A stretch of DNA of 64,000 nt from Ailanthus altissimus (Eukaryota; Streptophyta; Magnoliopsida; Sapindales; Simaroubaceae), in NCBI GenBank assembly GCA_946807835.1, contig OX327686.1, positions 15,810,001 to 15,874,000 on the forward strand. Reading direction: 5' to 3'. Shown here in pieces: positions 35,291 to 46,117 of this stretch; position 1 is the first letter of the stretch; each line of letters starts with the position of its first letter. The notes beneath the pieces are model-generated. The model searched no databases, was not told the DNA's origin, and saw only the letters and a program-made list of their open reading frames with translations. A program made the position numbers and the translations under genes.

Positions 35291-37660
35291 ATAGTTCACT
35301 CCATTTTGCATTCTTTTGCATGTGATGTTTATTTAAGCAATTTAACTATTATATAACTGATTTATAAACTGTAAATTATTTGTTGATGCTATTAATTACA
35401 ATGGGAGCCCTACTAGTAGGGGTTGTGCTTACATAAAATAAATGGGTGATATATCAAATCCTCATGAGATGTAGATAAGGTACTGTTGATTATTATATGT
35501 AACCTTAAACTTAGTTTATAATAGTTATATATGGGAGGATTAAGTTTAAGCATAATAACCTAAACTTGTCCTTAATCCAAATAAAGACGAAAACTTTATT
35601 TTGATATATTATAAATATGGTCCATTTATATATTGTATATAATGATCTTATCCGGATCATTCTATGTGGTGACATAGAAAATGGAGGCATTTTGTATAAT
35701 GTTGATTATATAAGATTGGACAACTATAAAATTAATTCCCTTTTAATCTTCGTTAGCAAAGTGAATTATTTTATAACAATATAATCATATATGGATTAAT
35801 TTTAATCCTGAGTAATTAATGAACTCTTATTCATTGAGTTATGTTTATTAATTTACAAGGGAAAGACTGTAAATGATATTCAGTCAATTACTAAATATTT
35901 TATAAATGTAACAAAATGAATGACTCGGAACATTTCTCACAGATATGGAATCCACTCATTTTGAAATGAAGTTAAATAAGTTGTTCCCTTGATAATTGAT
36001 GCTGCCTTTTAATATTATGAGCGCTCGATTTTCTTTAAGAGTTAAAGAAAATAATAAATTTGTGAATTTCATAAATTAAATGTTCAAAAGAGGATCAATA
36101 TAGATCGAGGATAAAAATGTAATTCAAGAGGTTAACGAGCACTGGACCTAACTCTAATTATGAACACTTATAGAGAATTGATCTATATAAAATAATTATT
36201 AAATAGACAAAGATAATTTTTTGTTTTATAATTTATCTGTAAAATTAAGATTTTAACTTTATATTTTTAGTGGATTAATATAAAGTTAATAAATAAAATT
36301 ATGTTGATTGAAGAGTTTAATCAAATGATTTAATTTATTGGAGCTTAATTTTGTAGATCTACCAGGTCCCCATACTGGCTCCATAAACACTGAAATTGAC
36401 TATTGAAATAATTGTTAGATCTTATATATTAATTGGTCAAAGTTTAATTTGATTAAACTTATTAAGACCAATTATTGGCCCATGTTTAATTTGATTAAAC
36501 TTGTTGGATTCAATCAATTACTGACCCAATCCATAATAGTTATGAAATTAAATAAAAAATTAGATCATTTATTTAAATTAATTAATTAGATTATTTAACT
36601 AAATTAAATAATTAGATAATTATGAATTATCTAAATTATTTAATTAAAGATAATATTAGATATTATATTTTTTCTTTTAATTATCTAAATTAAAATAATA
36701 TAAAGATATTATTTTATCCTAATCATATTAGGATTAAGAGGTTAGATAACATAAGGATTCTTATACTATAAAAAAAGGTTTTAGAGCCACTTTTAAATAT
36801 TCTTCATCAGTGCTTTTTTTGGGTTAAATTTTTTATAAAGAGAAAAAATTAAGAACACAAAATTTAGATCTTCTGCAATTTATCAACTCACCCACATGAG
36901 TAGTCCATTAGTAGAAGATACAGCGTGGAAGATTTGCTAGTGTTAACAGAAACATCCATGAAAAATTCACGATTGAGGTATTTTTCTTATACTATTTTAT
37001 TGCTAAATTAAAATAGACATAAAAGAAATTTTAAATCATTCTTTCAGTTATAAAATCTCTCTTAATTAGAATAAAATGTATTTCATTTTAAGAAAGAATT
37101 ATGCATGGTCCGTTTTTTCAAGATGGTATTATATGAGTCACCTTAGTATTTTTCAATATTGCTAAAGCGTAAGGGATTGATGGGTGTAATTTGGATTATG
37201 CCAGTTAAACTTTAGATGAAGCAATATATAAGCGAATGTATTGTCAAATACTGCTAAAAAGTAAGGGTAATATCAGTAACTTATATTTAGTTAATAACAA
37301 GTTAATCTAGAATACACTTACCTAATATTGTTAAAGCGTGAGGATAAGGTGTGTTTAGGATAAATGGTAAGAGTTGCATGAGATGCAATTGAAAAGAGTT
37401 CTTTACCTTCTAGGTTTTACAAAGCCAATATTTCTGAAGTGTAAGGGTGGAATAGAATATCGATTGAGTCTACTTCTCATTATATAGTTTAAAGTGCTTA
37501 AACTTTCATTTTCCCATTTGAGAGATTAAAGAGAATATGTAAAGTAGTAGAGGGCGTCTTGAGATTGAAAAACATATACTAGTTATCCATGATCTAAAGT
37601 GTTATTTTCTTAATGATTTTAAAATGTTCCACTAACACCTCCTATTTTTATCTTGGGAAG
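35185..37660 (+). other. Copia-1 leader, right piece
   Basis: Non-coding, continuing after Athila-2. Bases 35350-35460 and 37050-37660 match copia-2 (53560-53660 and 53690-54300). The 1.6 kb between, 35470-37050, is very AT-rich, has no counterpart in copia-2 and may be another LTR (it has a CCAGGTCCCCATACTGGCTCC phrase split at 36361-36381 and no ORF). A degenerate four-unit motif lies at 37158-37450. Confidence 0.5.
37158..37450 (+). repeat. Four-unit GCTAAAGNGT motif in copia-1 leader
   Basis: Units near 37161, 37253, 37327 and 37432 read GCTAAAGCGTAAGGG, GCTAAAAAGTAAGGG, GTTAAAGCGTGAGG and TCTGAAGTGTAAGGG. Spacing is about 92, 75 and 105 bp. Copia-2 has the same four with the same spacing. 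Confidence 0.7.
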
Positions 37661-37667
37661 ATAAGAT

Positions 37668-38340
37668 GGCTTTGAATAATCTGTTGGTGTGATTGGATAT
37701 GTGATTGAGTAGAAGATACCTAGAGGTGTTTCTGATGTTGCCTCTTTAGAATAATTACAGATTGCTCAAAAATGGGTTGATAATGATTTGAGAGTCAAAT
37801 CATACATCCTCGCCTCAATATTGTCTGAACTTTAGAGGGAGTATGTGCACATGAATAGTGCAAGTAGTATTATGCTCCATCTGAAAGAGATGTTTGGAGA
37901 TAGACCACAGGTTGGTCTGTATATGATCTCTAAGACACTCTTTCAATTCAAGTTGACTGAGGGTAGTTCAGTAAGTCTCCATGTATTTAAAATAATTTCA
38001 TACTTTGAGAAGTTAAAGACTATAGATATATCTATGAACAATAGCTTAGGGAGTAATTTGATTCTCTAGTCTTTGTCGGGGTCATTTACACAGTTCATCA
38101 TGAACTTTAATGTACAAGGGTTGATTCCTATATATGCTGAGCTGCACAATATGTTGATGACAACTGAGGAGGACATGAACAAATAGGGTACGATCTTTAT
38201 GTTTAGAGTGGTGCTTCATCTTCTACCCAAAAGGTTTCTAGGAAGTCTAAAGGTAAAAAGAAAGGGAAGTAGACACAACATGATAGTCCTCAGAGATAAG
38301 AAATATCGAAGCAGTAAGAAAAGAACAAAAGAAAAAGAAA
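37668..38340 (+). pseudogene. gag: Copia-1 gag, broken
   Basis: Copia-type Gag. The ATG at 37668 begins ALNNLLV; a stop follows. From 37800 the reading RVKSYILASILSEL...MNSASSIMLHLKEMFGD and KTLFQFKLTEGSSVSLHVFK matches the UBN2/gag-polypeptide class of plant copia elements. The C-terminus turns Lys-rich (SLKVKRKG, 38243), as expected before a zinc knuckle; no CCHC motif is intact. Multiple stops. Confidence 0.75.
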
Positions 38341-38459
38341 ATTGAAAGCATGTGTTTGAGGTACATTGCCACAGTCAAGAAGAAACCTATAAATATATGT
38401 TTACCTATCATTGACATTTTATTAGCATTGGATGCTTGTAATAGTTGCATATTATATAC

Positions 38460-39705
38460 CGTATGTCTTTCTTACATTTGCAATATGTTATAGGGTTTGA
38501 GGGAAGTTAGACAACTACAACGTAGAGAAATACTGCTTTATGTTAGAAATGGGGATTTTCTATAAGTCGAAGCTATTGGACATTTTGAATTATTTCTTCT
38601 ATGTGATAGACTTTTAATGTTGTATAACTATTATTTTGTACCAAATATTATTAGGCAAATAATATCCCTTCATGTGTTAGACATTAAAGGTTATTATACA
38701 TTTATTCAAAATCGTTTCTTGTACTTATGTGATATGGATAATCTTTTATTAGCTGAATGTCAGTTGGTCAATGGCCGTTATATTTTAGATATAGCAAGAA
38801 ATGTCTTGAATGCACAGGTAAACAAAGGAAGTAGTTCAAGAACTTTAAATAATATTGAATTTTGGTATATAAGAGTAAGTCATGTAGGCATGAAACACTT
38901 GACCTGTCCAGTAAGGGATGGTCAGATACTTGATCTGACCATAAGACTCTATCTAGTTTGTAAATTATGTAATCAAGGGAAGATGACCAAATCTTCTTTT
39001 GTTAGTGTTGGACACCAGGCCACTGATTTATTAGAACTAATACATAGTTATGTAAGTGGCCCAATGAATTACACTGTCATGGGTAGGTTTTGATACTTCA
39101 TCATCATTATCGATGATTTATCCCAATATGGACATGAGACATAATTTAGAAACCTTTGAAATATTCAAGGAATTTTGATAGGAGGTAGAGAAATAAAATG
39201 GTATTTATATTAAATGTCTTTAATCAAATTGAGGCAGTGAATACATGAGTAGTAAATTCACAGACTATTTAAAAGAGAATGAGATTCTCGCTCAATATAG
39301 TCCTCCAAGTACACTTCAATGTAATAGTGTTTCGAAGAGGAAGAATCAGACTTTATTATATGGTCTGATCGATGATGAACTTTACCGATCTTCTAAAATA
39401 TCTATGAGGTTATGCTATAGAAACTGCTACTTACTTATTGAACAAATTTCCATCGAAAGTCGTTTCTATTACTCTGTATGACATATGGACTAGGAGGAAA
39501 GCTAGTCTTAAGAATATTAAGATTTGGGGCTATTCTACTTATATAAAAGTTATGTAATAGGATACAAAGGGTACAACTATCGATTCATTGGATATCCAAA
39601 AAATTATTGGATATTAGTTTTATGATCCAGATGAACAAAACATGCTCATTGCTCGTAATGCCATTTTTCTAGAGAAATAATTTCTCATAGGTCATGGGGG
39701 ATTGT
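38460..39705 (+). pseudogene. pol: Copia-1 protease remnant and integrase, broken
   Basis: The frame 38617-39093 contains the GAG-pre-integrase zinc domain (WYIRVSHVGMKHL ... CKLCNQGKMTKSS), followed by ATDLLELIHSYVSGPM, where the first catalytic Asp of integrase (normally H-x-D) is changed. Later parts run in other frames: a SKFTDYLKENEILAQYSPPS block (second region, 39245) and further decayed pieces to 39700. The coding is cut by LTR D at 39706 and resumes at 40954. Protease upstream is barely readable. Confidence 0.75.
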
Positions 39706-40948
39706 AGCCACAAGTGTATGAGTCATAATAAAGTGAAGAGTGAGTATTATTCTCACGAGAATTAGTGTCCTAAATTAATGCTAAGTACTACGGTGTTAAC
39801 AACCTAACTTTATCTAAGCTAATATAAAAGCTAAGTTGAATTATGGAATCAAAATAAAATGCTTGAAACTAATTGATTTGGTCAATTAAAGATATAAGAG
39901 TTCTATGGCAATGAGTTCTAGGGACTTGATTTCACTATACATTACTATGCTCTTTATCATTAGTGATTAATAACTAATCTTATGTATTCATTAATCAAGT
40001 ACTTAAGACTAATCTCATTCCCTATCCCGAGTAGTAAATAAGACTATATGCATATACCATCAAGTTGATATCCTTATTTAACTCATTGTACATACATGCA
40101 TTAAGCAGCCCTTAAATGATTATCCTAAGTTTATTAGTCTCCCAACTCAATGAACTCAAAGTTATACTTTTTAAAACAAACACATAGATTAAACTCTTCC
40201 AAGTACACAACCCAAGCTTTTAAAATATCTAATCAATTTTTCAATCAACTTAAAAGCATTCAGCACAAAAATTATAAATGAATAAACACAAAATAGTCGT
40301 TAATCACATAACAACATCAATACACAGAGTTCAATAGAGTTCCAATAAGCACTAGAACATATAATCTAACTATCCATAGTGAAATACTCAATTATATGAA
40401 TCCAAATATTCAAAAGAGTAATCATGTAAAACAACAAAAATTATAAATACAAACTTGAATCATATGTAAAAAAGTTAGAGAGAATAAGGGAACTAGTTGG
40501 AAAAACCCTTGAAAGCCTTCAATCTTCAATATTCTCCCTTATTCCAAGCTCTAATGGTGTTTCTCTCACTAAACACCCTAGTTTTATCTCTCTTTCGCGC
40601 TCTCCTCCTCCTTTGTAAATGAGGCATTTAATCTTCTTTTTATAGGCTTTAAAAATGTGCTTCAAAATTAGGGCACAAGGTGAAAAGTAGAATTGGGAAA
40701 CATTCTGCCAAAGATATCCTAATTTAGTGTCTGGGCACTACTTTTTGCTTGCACTGTTCACTAATACTATAGCAATCCACTGTAGTATAATTAGTTCTTT
40801 TGCCTTGTTTTCTTTAAAGTTTCATTCCAAATAGCTTTGTTAACTTAAAATCTACAAAATGACATTATAAAAGCCATATATTCACATTCAAAATAAGCAA
40901 TTATCAAATTAATATGGGTAAAACATCATATATAAAATGTACGTATCA
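39706..40948 (-). mobile_element. LTR D, copy 1, inside copia-1 integrase
   Basis: About 1243 bp flanked by direct repeats ATTGT (39701-39705 and 40949-40953; the identity extends to ATTGTAG). On the minus strand it starts TGATACGTAC, has a TATAAAAA box (40637-40644) and ends near the CACTTG...GTG sequence typical of Athila/Tat-type LTR ends. It matches 61228-62205. The left edge lacks the TG seen in copy 2, so about 25 bp there are missing. No coding sequence. Confidence 0.8.
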
Positions 40949-40953
40949 ATTGT

Positions 40954-42666
40954 AGAATGATTGAACTTGATAAAGTCAATCTAAAAATTTCAGAACCGAC
41001 AATGAAAACCTCAGGCTCAATAGAGTGAGATACCTTTGACACACCCTCTACGTAAGTCAGATAGGATCTCAAGGTCACCTGTTAGGTATGGTATGATACT
41101 TAAAAGTGTCTTTGACATTTTCTTAGTTGAAGAAAAGAATCTTATGACTTATAGAGAGGTGATATTGGACATCGATTTGGGAAAATGGCAAGAAGCTATT
41201 AAATTCGAGATTGACTCTATGCATGTCAATCAAGTCCGGGACTTAGTTGAGCTTCACGAAGAAATTGTTCTAATTATTTATAAATGGATTTAAAAGTAGA
41301 AGCGTGGGCCCAGTGGGGAGGTAGAGAACTTTAAAACTCGACTAGTGACAAAAGGTTACATTCAGCGATTTGGAATCGACTATGAGAAAACCTTTTTCAC
41401 CAATAGCCATGCTAAAGTAGATTCAAAATTTATTGACAATTGTAGCAAATTATGATTTTGAGATCTGGAAGATAGATCTAAAGAAGGTTTTCCTAAATGG
41501 ATATCTCAAGGAAGAGATGGAGCAACTTGAAGGTCTTACATCTAGCCTAACTTTTAATCCTGTGTGTTGGCTTAAGAAGTCAATTTATGAAATTAAGCGA
41601 CCTTCTCAAAGCTGAAATCTTTATTTTGATGAAGTAATAAGAGGAATTAGTTTCATAAAAAATAAAGAGGAAGTGTGTGTATATAGAAAGGTCAGTATGA
41701 GCGTGATTGTCTTTCTTGTTCTTTATGTGGATGACATACTTATTATCAAAAATAATATTAGTATGTTAATTTGAGTAAGAACTTCTCCATAAAGGATTTA
41801 TGAAAGGCTTTCTATATACTGATATTAAGCTTTATAGAGATATTGCTAAGACGCTGATAAGACTCTCCCAATCTTCGTACATAGAAATTATTCATGAAAG
41901 GTATAAATTTAGTAATTGTAAGACAGTTAATGTACTTTTCAAACTTGGCATTCATCTTTCTAGGAGGATGTGTCTTTAGGATAAAGATGAAAGGGTTAGA
42001 ATGTCTAACACACCATATGCCTCAGCTATTGGTAACTTGATGTACGCTATGTTATATATAAGTCTTGACATCAGTATGGTTATAAGTGTTACGAGCCAAT
42101 ATCAGTCTGATCCAGGTAGCGACCATTGGATGGCCGTAAAACATATCCTAAAATACCTTAAGGGTAAAAGCATAAGTTTATGATTTATAGAGCAAGTGGC
42201 TTGCAAATGAGGAGATACATTGATTTAGACTTTTAGTCTGATTCAAATAATAGAAAGTCTACATTTGGATATGTGTTTCTTTTCAATAGTGTTGCAATTA
42301 GTTAGAAGAGTATTAAGTAGGCGTCTAATTTTACTACGAAGGAAGAATACATTGCGAAAATGGTGTGGATTTACAAGTTTGTAGTAGAGCTTAGAATAGT
42401 GCCAAGTTTCATGGATCTTATTCTACTATTTTGTGATAACAACGGGGCAATTACTCAAGCCAAGGAGTAAGGGCACACCAGAAGTCTAAGCATGTAGAGA
42501 GAAAATACCACATAATTAGAGAAATCTTGACCAGAGGAGATGTAATAGTTTTTAGAGTAGATTCTATGGATAATGTAATAGACTCACTCACTAAGGCCTT
42601 AACTCTTAGGATGTTTGAGAAACACGTGGAGTTAATAGGTATTAGATATCATCGCGAATGGTACTA
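40954..42666 (+). pseudogene. pol: Copia-1 RT and RNase H, broken
   Basis: Reverse transcriptase of the copia (RVT_2) type: LGKWQEAIKFEIDSM (41185), RLVTKGYIQRFGIDYEKTF (about 41340), FEIWKIDLKKVFLNGYL (41455) and the catalytic LYVDDILII at 41721-41747, still intact. RNase H follows with AIGNLMYAMLYISLDI (42025), HWMAVKHILKYLKG (42124) and a decayed remainder ending ...FEKHVELIGIRYH near 42650. Frames change several times. The stop at 42666 is followed at once by the purine tract and 3' LTR. Confidence 0.82.
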
Positions 42667-42670
42667 GAGC

Positions 42671-42680
42671 AAATGGAAGA
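42671..42680 (+). promoter_or_regulatory. Copia-1 polypurine tract
   Basis: AAATGGAAGA immediately before the 3' LTR. Plant copia elements typically have AAGTGGGAGA here. It primes plus-strand synthesis. Confidence 0.6.
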
Positions 42681-44571
42681 GGTTAGAGATGATGTTTACA
42701 TGCCATTCTAATTTTGTATAAATATTTATTGTTTAATATTTATATAATGAACATTTCAAATAAATCGTTAATATCTAATTATATGGTACTAGTATTGTTA
42801 CTTTTTAGATATTGTAGATCTACAAGAGCTTAGGTTAGCGCTAAGAGTTAGCAAATCTAAAAGTTAGAACCTTGTCTGAATTAGAGCAAAGACCTGAGAA
42901 TATTATAGTAGTGACATAGTTGTAAAGAGCTACAAATGGTACTAAGAAATGTCATTGCACAGTAATGGTCTCAAATATATTGTTTCTAATCTATGGTTAT
43001 TAACACAGGTCGATTAGTACTCCTTTCGAATCAGTGTATGTCTGTATCTGGATTGTCTAGATAGTTAGTCTTAGCAGACCATAGACTTATTGAAAGCTCG
43101 TATATGCATATAGGTATTTAGTGAGGACTGAGTACTCAACAAACACACAAGGACCTTCAATAGACATCCCATAAAGCCATCAATAGAGGGTCTTCTTTAG
43201 TTAAGTAGTATTCGTGGTCCTTTGACTTGAGCACCACAGTGGGCCTGTGAGTGATCCACCATGCTTTGATTACATGCATGTCAGAGACCTTTCATAGTCT
43301 GACCTCCGGGTATGCTTGGGTATGATTTGATGCTTATAAAGTCAAGTGTGTATCGATATAGATCCATCAGCTTATATGGGTGAGTTATATATCCTAATAC
43401 TCCAAGATTATATTTCAGGAAGTCTTATTGCCATAATCAAAAACCTTAAAACAAGAGTTTTTCGTAAGGTTAAATAATATCGCAAAGGAGTTTATGGATA
43501 TTGTTTATAGAAATAAAAATCTAGAGATAAGTTCATGGTTGTACATATAGAGATTTAACGATAATGATCTATATCTCTGCTCTTCTAGGATATAGGTGAC
43601 GGAGGGATTTTATGTATATAGTTAACCTCAACTTATATGGTTCAACATGCCATTCTGTAATATTCATAACATGTGTGAGAGGTATATTCACGGACTTGCA
43701 GAAGCATCCTGTAAGATAAACTGATGTGAACCCAGGGAGTCTCACAATATAAAGTATACTCATTGAGAACAGACGTAGCTGACTAGGTCGAATGGTTTGA
43801 TATGGAAAAATTTTAGAAAGCATGATTTATTTTAATATCTCTCAGGAAACATACATGTCAAGGTTTAAGTGTTAAACTTATAATATATTAGGTAAAATGG
43901 TTAACTAATGGGGATTTAACACAGCTTCATACATTGGCATTTGTGAGGCAAATGGCATATGCATGGAAAACCCATATGACAAATGTCACCCATGCAAATT
44001 ATTTTCATGGTTTAAAGCTTAATGAATGTCAGGCATTGAAAAGGAAAAAGTGACAAGTGTCACTCATGCAAATGGTTTGCCTTTTGCTTGATAAGTGTTA
44101 AGTATGAAAAGTGTTTTACAAAAAATAAAAACAAGTAAAATGGCTCATTGGTATTAAGAGTGTGTGAGAGAGTTTTGGCTAAAAAGAGAGGGAAACTTTG
44201 AAAATTTTACACTTAGGTCCTTAAAAATCATTCTTGGCCAAAATTCAAAGAAAACTAGCTCAAGTGAAGGGCATATTCAGTTCTAGCTAGAAATAAATTC
44301 AAACTACCTTTCTAGCTTCACAATCCCACCAGATCATTGTGGACTAGATTTATTCAATGAATCGCTTAAATGTGAGCTTTGCATTTAACTCTTCATCGAA
44401 GCTCTTCAAGGGTAAGATTCTGAAACTCTTAGTGTAACTATTTTAATTTATATGTGTATTTGTTGAATGAACAACTATAATTCTGCTATACTAACGTGTG
44501 TTGGATATGCATTATTTAATTTGTTCAATAAATATACTATCACATTCATGCACTTAGATGTAGCACCAACA
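42681..44571 (+). mobile_element. Copia-1 3' LTR (family B)
   Basis: 1891 bp, the same length by these boundaries as the 5' copy at 14975-16865, with many substitutions. It ends GATGTAGCACCAACA. Adjacent to RNase H and a purine tract, which fixes it as the 3' LTR. Confidence 0.82.
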
Positions 44572-45597
44572 ATAGTAAACCTCAGTCTCAATGATCAGGC
44601 AAACTAGAATTAGTTTGATTACAGCTTGAGGTGAAATCCTAGGACACACATGAATGAGGAAAGGAAATTATGTCAATTTTGGACCGTTTGGACTTTCTAG
44701 CCTACCTGGAGTTTACATTGATCCCTAATCACCTCTTTTGAGCCTGAAATATCTTTTTTATTGAATAACCACATTACAAGTCTAAGCCATGAGTTTAGAT
44801 ATCCTAAATACTCTTAACACTGTGAACATGGAGCTCATTGAGAAATAATTAAGATTGTGTTGAGTTAGGTGGTGTAAAAGTGAAAAAACATAAAAAACAA
44901 TTGCAAGTGCCTAGTTCAATTGAGAAAAGACTCTAAGTTTGAGGGTGTAACTCTAAATTATTTATTATTAAAAAAAATTGTATTTATAAATAAAAGTAGT
45001 TTTGGTGAAAAGGTTTAAGCTGGAGAAAATTTAAAGTATAGGTAGCAAGTTCAATTTCAAGCAAAGTGAGCTTAGCGTTCATGGTGTGAATTAAGCCAAT
45101 TTTTTATCCAAATATCCTACCTTATCCTTAACCTTATATTATAGTCTAATAAAAGTCCTAATTGATCCATATTCATGTGTACTCTTACATTAGTAGGGAG
45201 ATTTATGAAAAGCTAGCCTATAGTAGTGTTTTGTAATTAAAAGTATATTGGGACAACACATTTCTATACAATCTTATGTTTTTGAGCCATTCTAGGTTGA
45301 ATTCAATTGACACTTGCTTATTTCACACATACATGGTTGATCACTCATAAGGGAGAAGAAAAGTGCTTAATAGTGGTGCTTATGGATTATCGAGGGTTAT
45401 TTATTAATTCTGAATGAGTTAAAGTTAAGTGGAGCAATCTCTAAGACAATTAAGTGACCATTATATCAACTCGACCATGTGAATAGCTTTTATATGTTTT
45501 GAATTTCTTGTTTCTTTTTCCTAACATGATCAGTTAGTTAGTGAGGTTGTCTTAGGCATATTATTCTCTCTTATTACTCAAGGACGAGTAATTATTT
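44572..45597 (+). other. Athila-1 3' untranslated region, second part
   Basis: Non-coding DNA after the copia insertion. It includes an A-run (44970-44980). It ends in CTCAAGGACGAGTAATTATT, which, followed by a purine tract, is the usual 3' end of Athila-like internal regions. Confidence 0.55.
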
Positions 45598-45612
45598 AAG
45601 TTTGAGGGAGTT
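45598..45612 (+). promoter_or_regulatory. Athila-1 polypurine tract
   Basis: AAGTTTGAGGGAGTT directly before the LTR start. The family form is AAGTTTGGGGGA. Confidence 0.6.
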
Positions 45613-46117
45613 TAATGAATGTGACTTAGATATGTATTTTTAGCCCAATTTTAACTTAAATTTTTTCACGAAGTAATTCCATGCCATTTACGCACCCCAA
45701 GTGTTAATTTTGCAGGATAAATTATGGAATGGATGAGGATAACGAAATAAAAAGGAAAACATAAAAAATGGGAGCAAAAAAAGTGAAGATTCAAGGGTGA
45801 AGTGCAAAAAACAAATGAACGCCCTAGTGTTCTCCACTTCAATGTGCTAGCGTTCATCAAGTGAAATGAATGCCTTAGCATTCAACACCACAATGCCTCA
45901 GCGTTTCTAGAAAATATGAATGCCGTGGTTTGAATTTATTAATAAAGTGTCATGAAATCCAGAACAGTTTCACAAGGCAACACACACAAGCACCACGGTT
46001 ACGTTGAGAACTCTTCATCATTGAAGACACTGAGTGCCGCCATGTTCATATGAAAATTTTGAATAATGCACCCCCCCCCCCCTCCCCCTCATTCTAAGAA
46101 AAATTCCATAGTGTTAC
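45613..46117 (+). mobile_element. Athila-1 3' LTR, left piece
   Basis: Starts TAATGAATGTGAC (TG changed to TA, as in the Athila-2 5' LTR). It contains GCATT/AATGC motifs at 45815-45925 and a C12 run at 46071-46082. It is cut by solo LTR A copy 4. No gene is visible; the minus-strand frame at 45666-45881 is a shadow. Confidence 0.6.

Larger units (their letters stand above)
14975..44571 (+). mobile_element. Copia-1: Ty1/copia element with nested insertions
   Basis: Two same-orientation LTRs of family B (14975-16865 and 42681-44571) bracket a copia primer-binding site (16867), a leader, gag (37668), integrase, RT with YVDD, RNase H and a purine tract (42671). Athila-2 is nested in the leader (17129 to about 35179) and LTR D in the integrase (39706-40948). 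The pairing rests on order, orientation and shared ends. I could not find a clean target duplication (ATTAG on the left, ATAGT on the right), so a chimera of two related elements is possible. Confidence 0.65.

Noticed and set aside
45666..45881. 71-codon minus-strand frame
   Set aside because: It lies in the Athila-1 3' LTR, antisense, with no conserved features.
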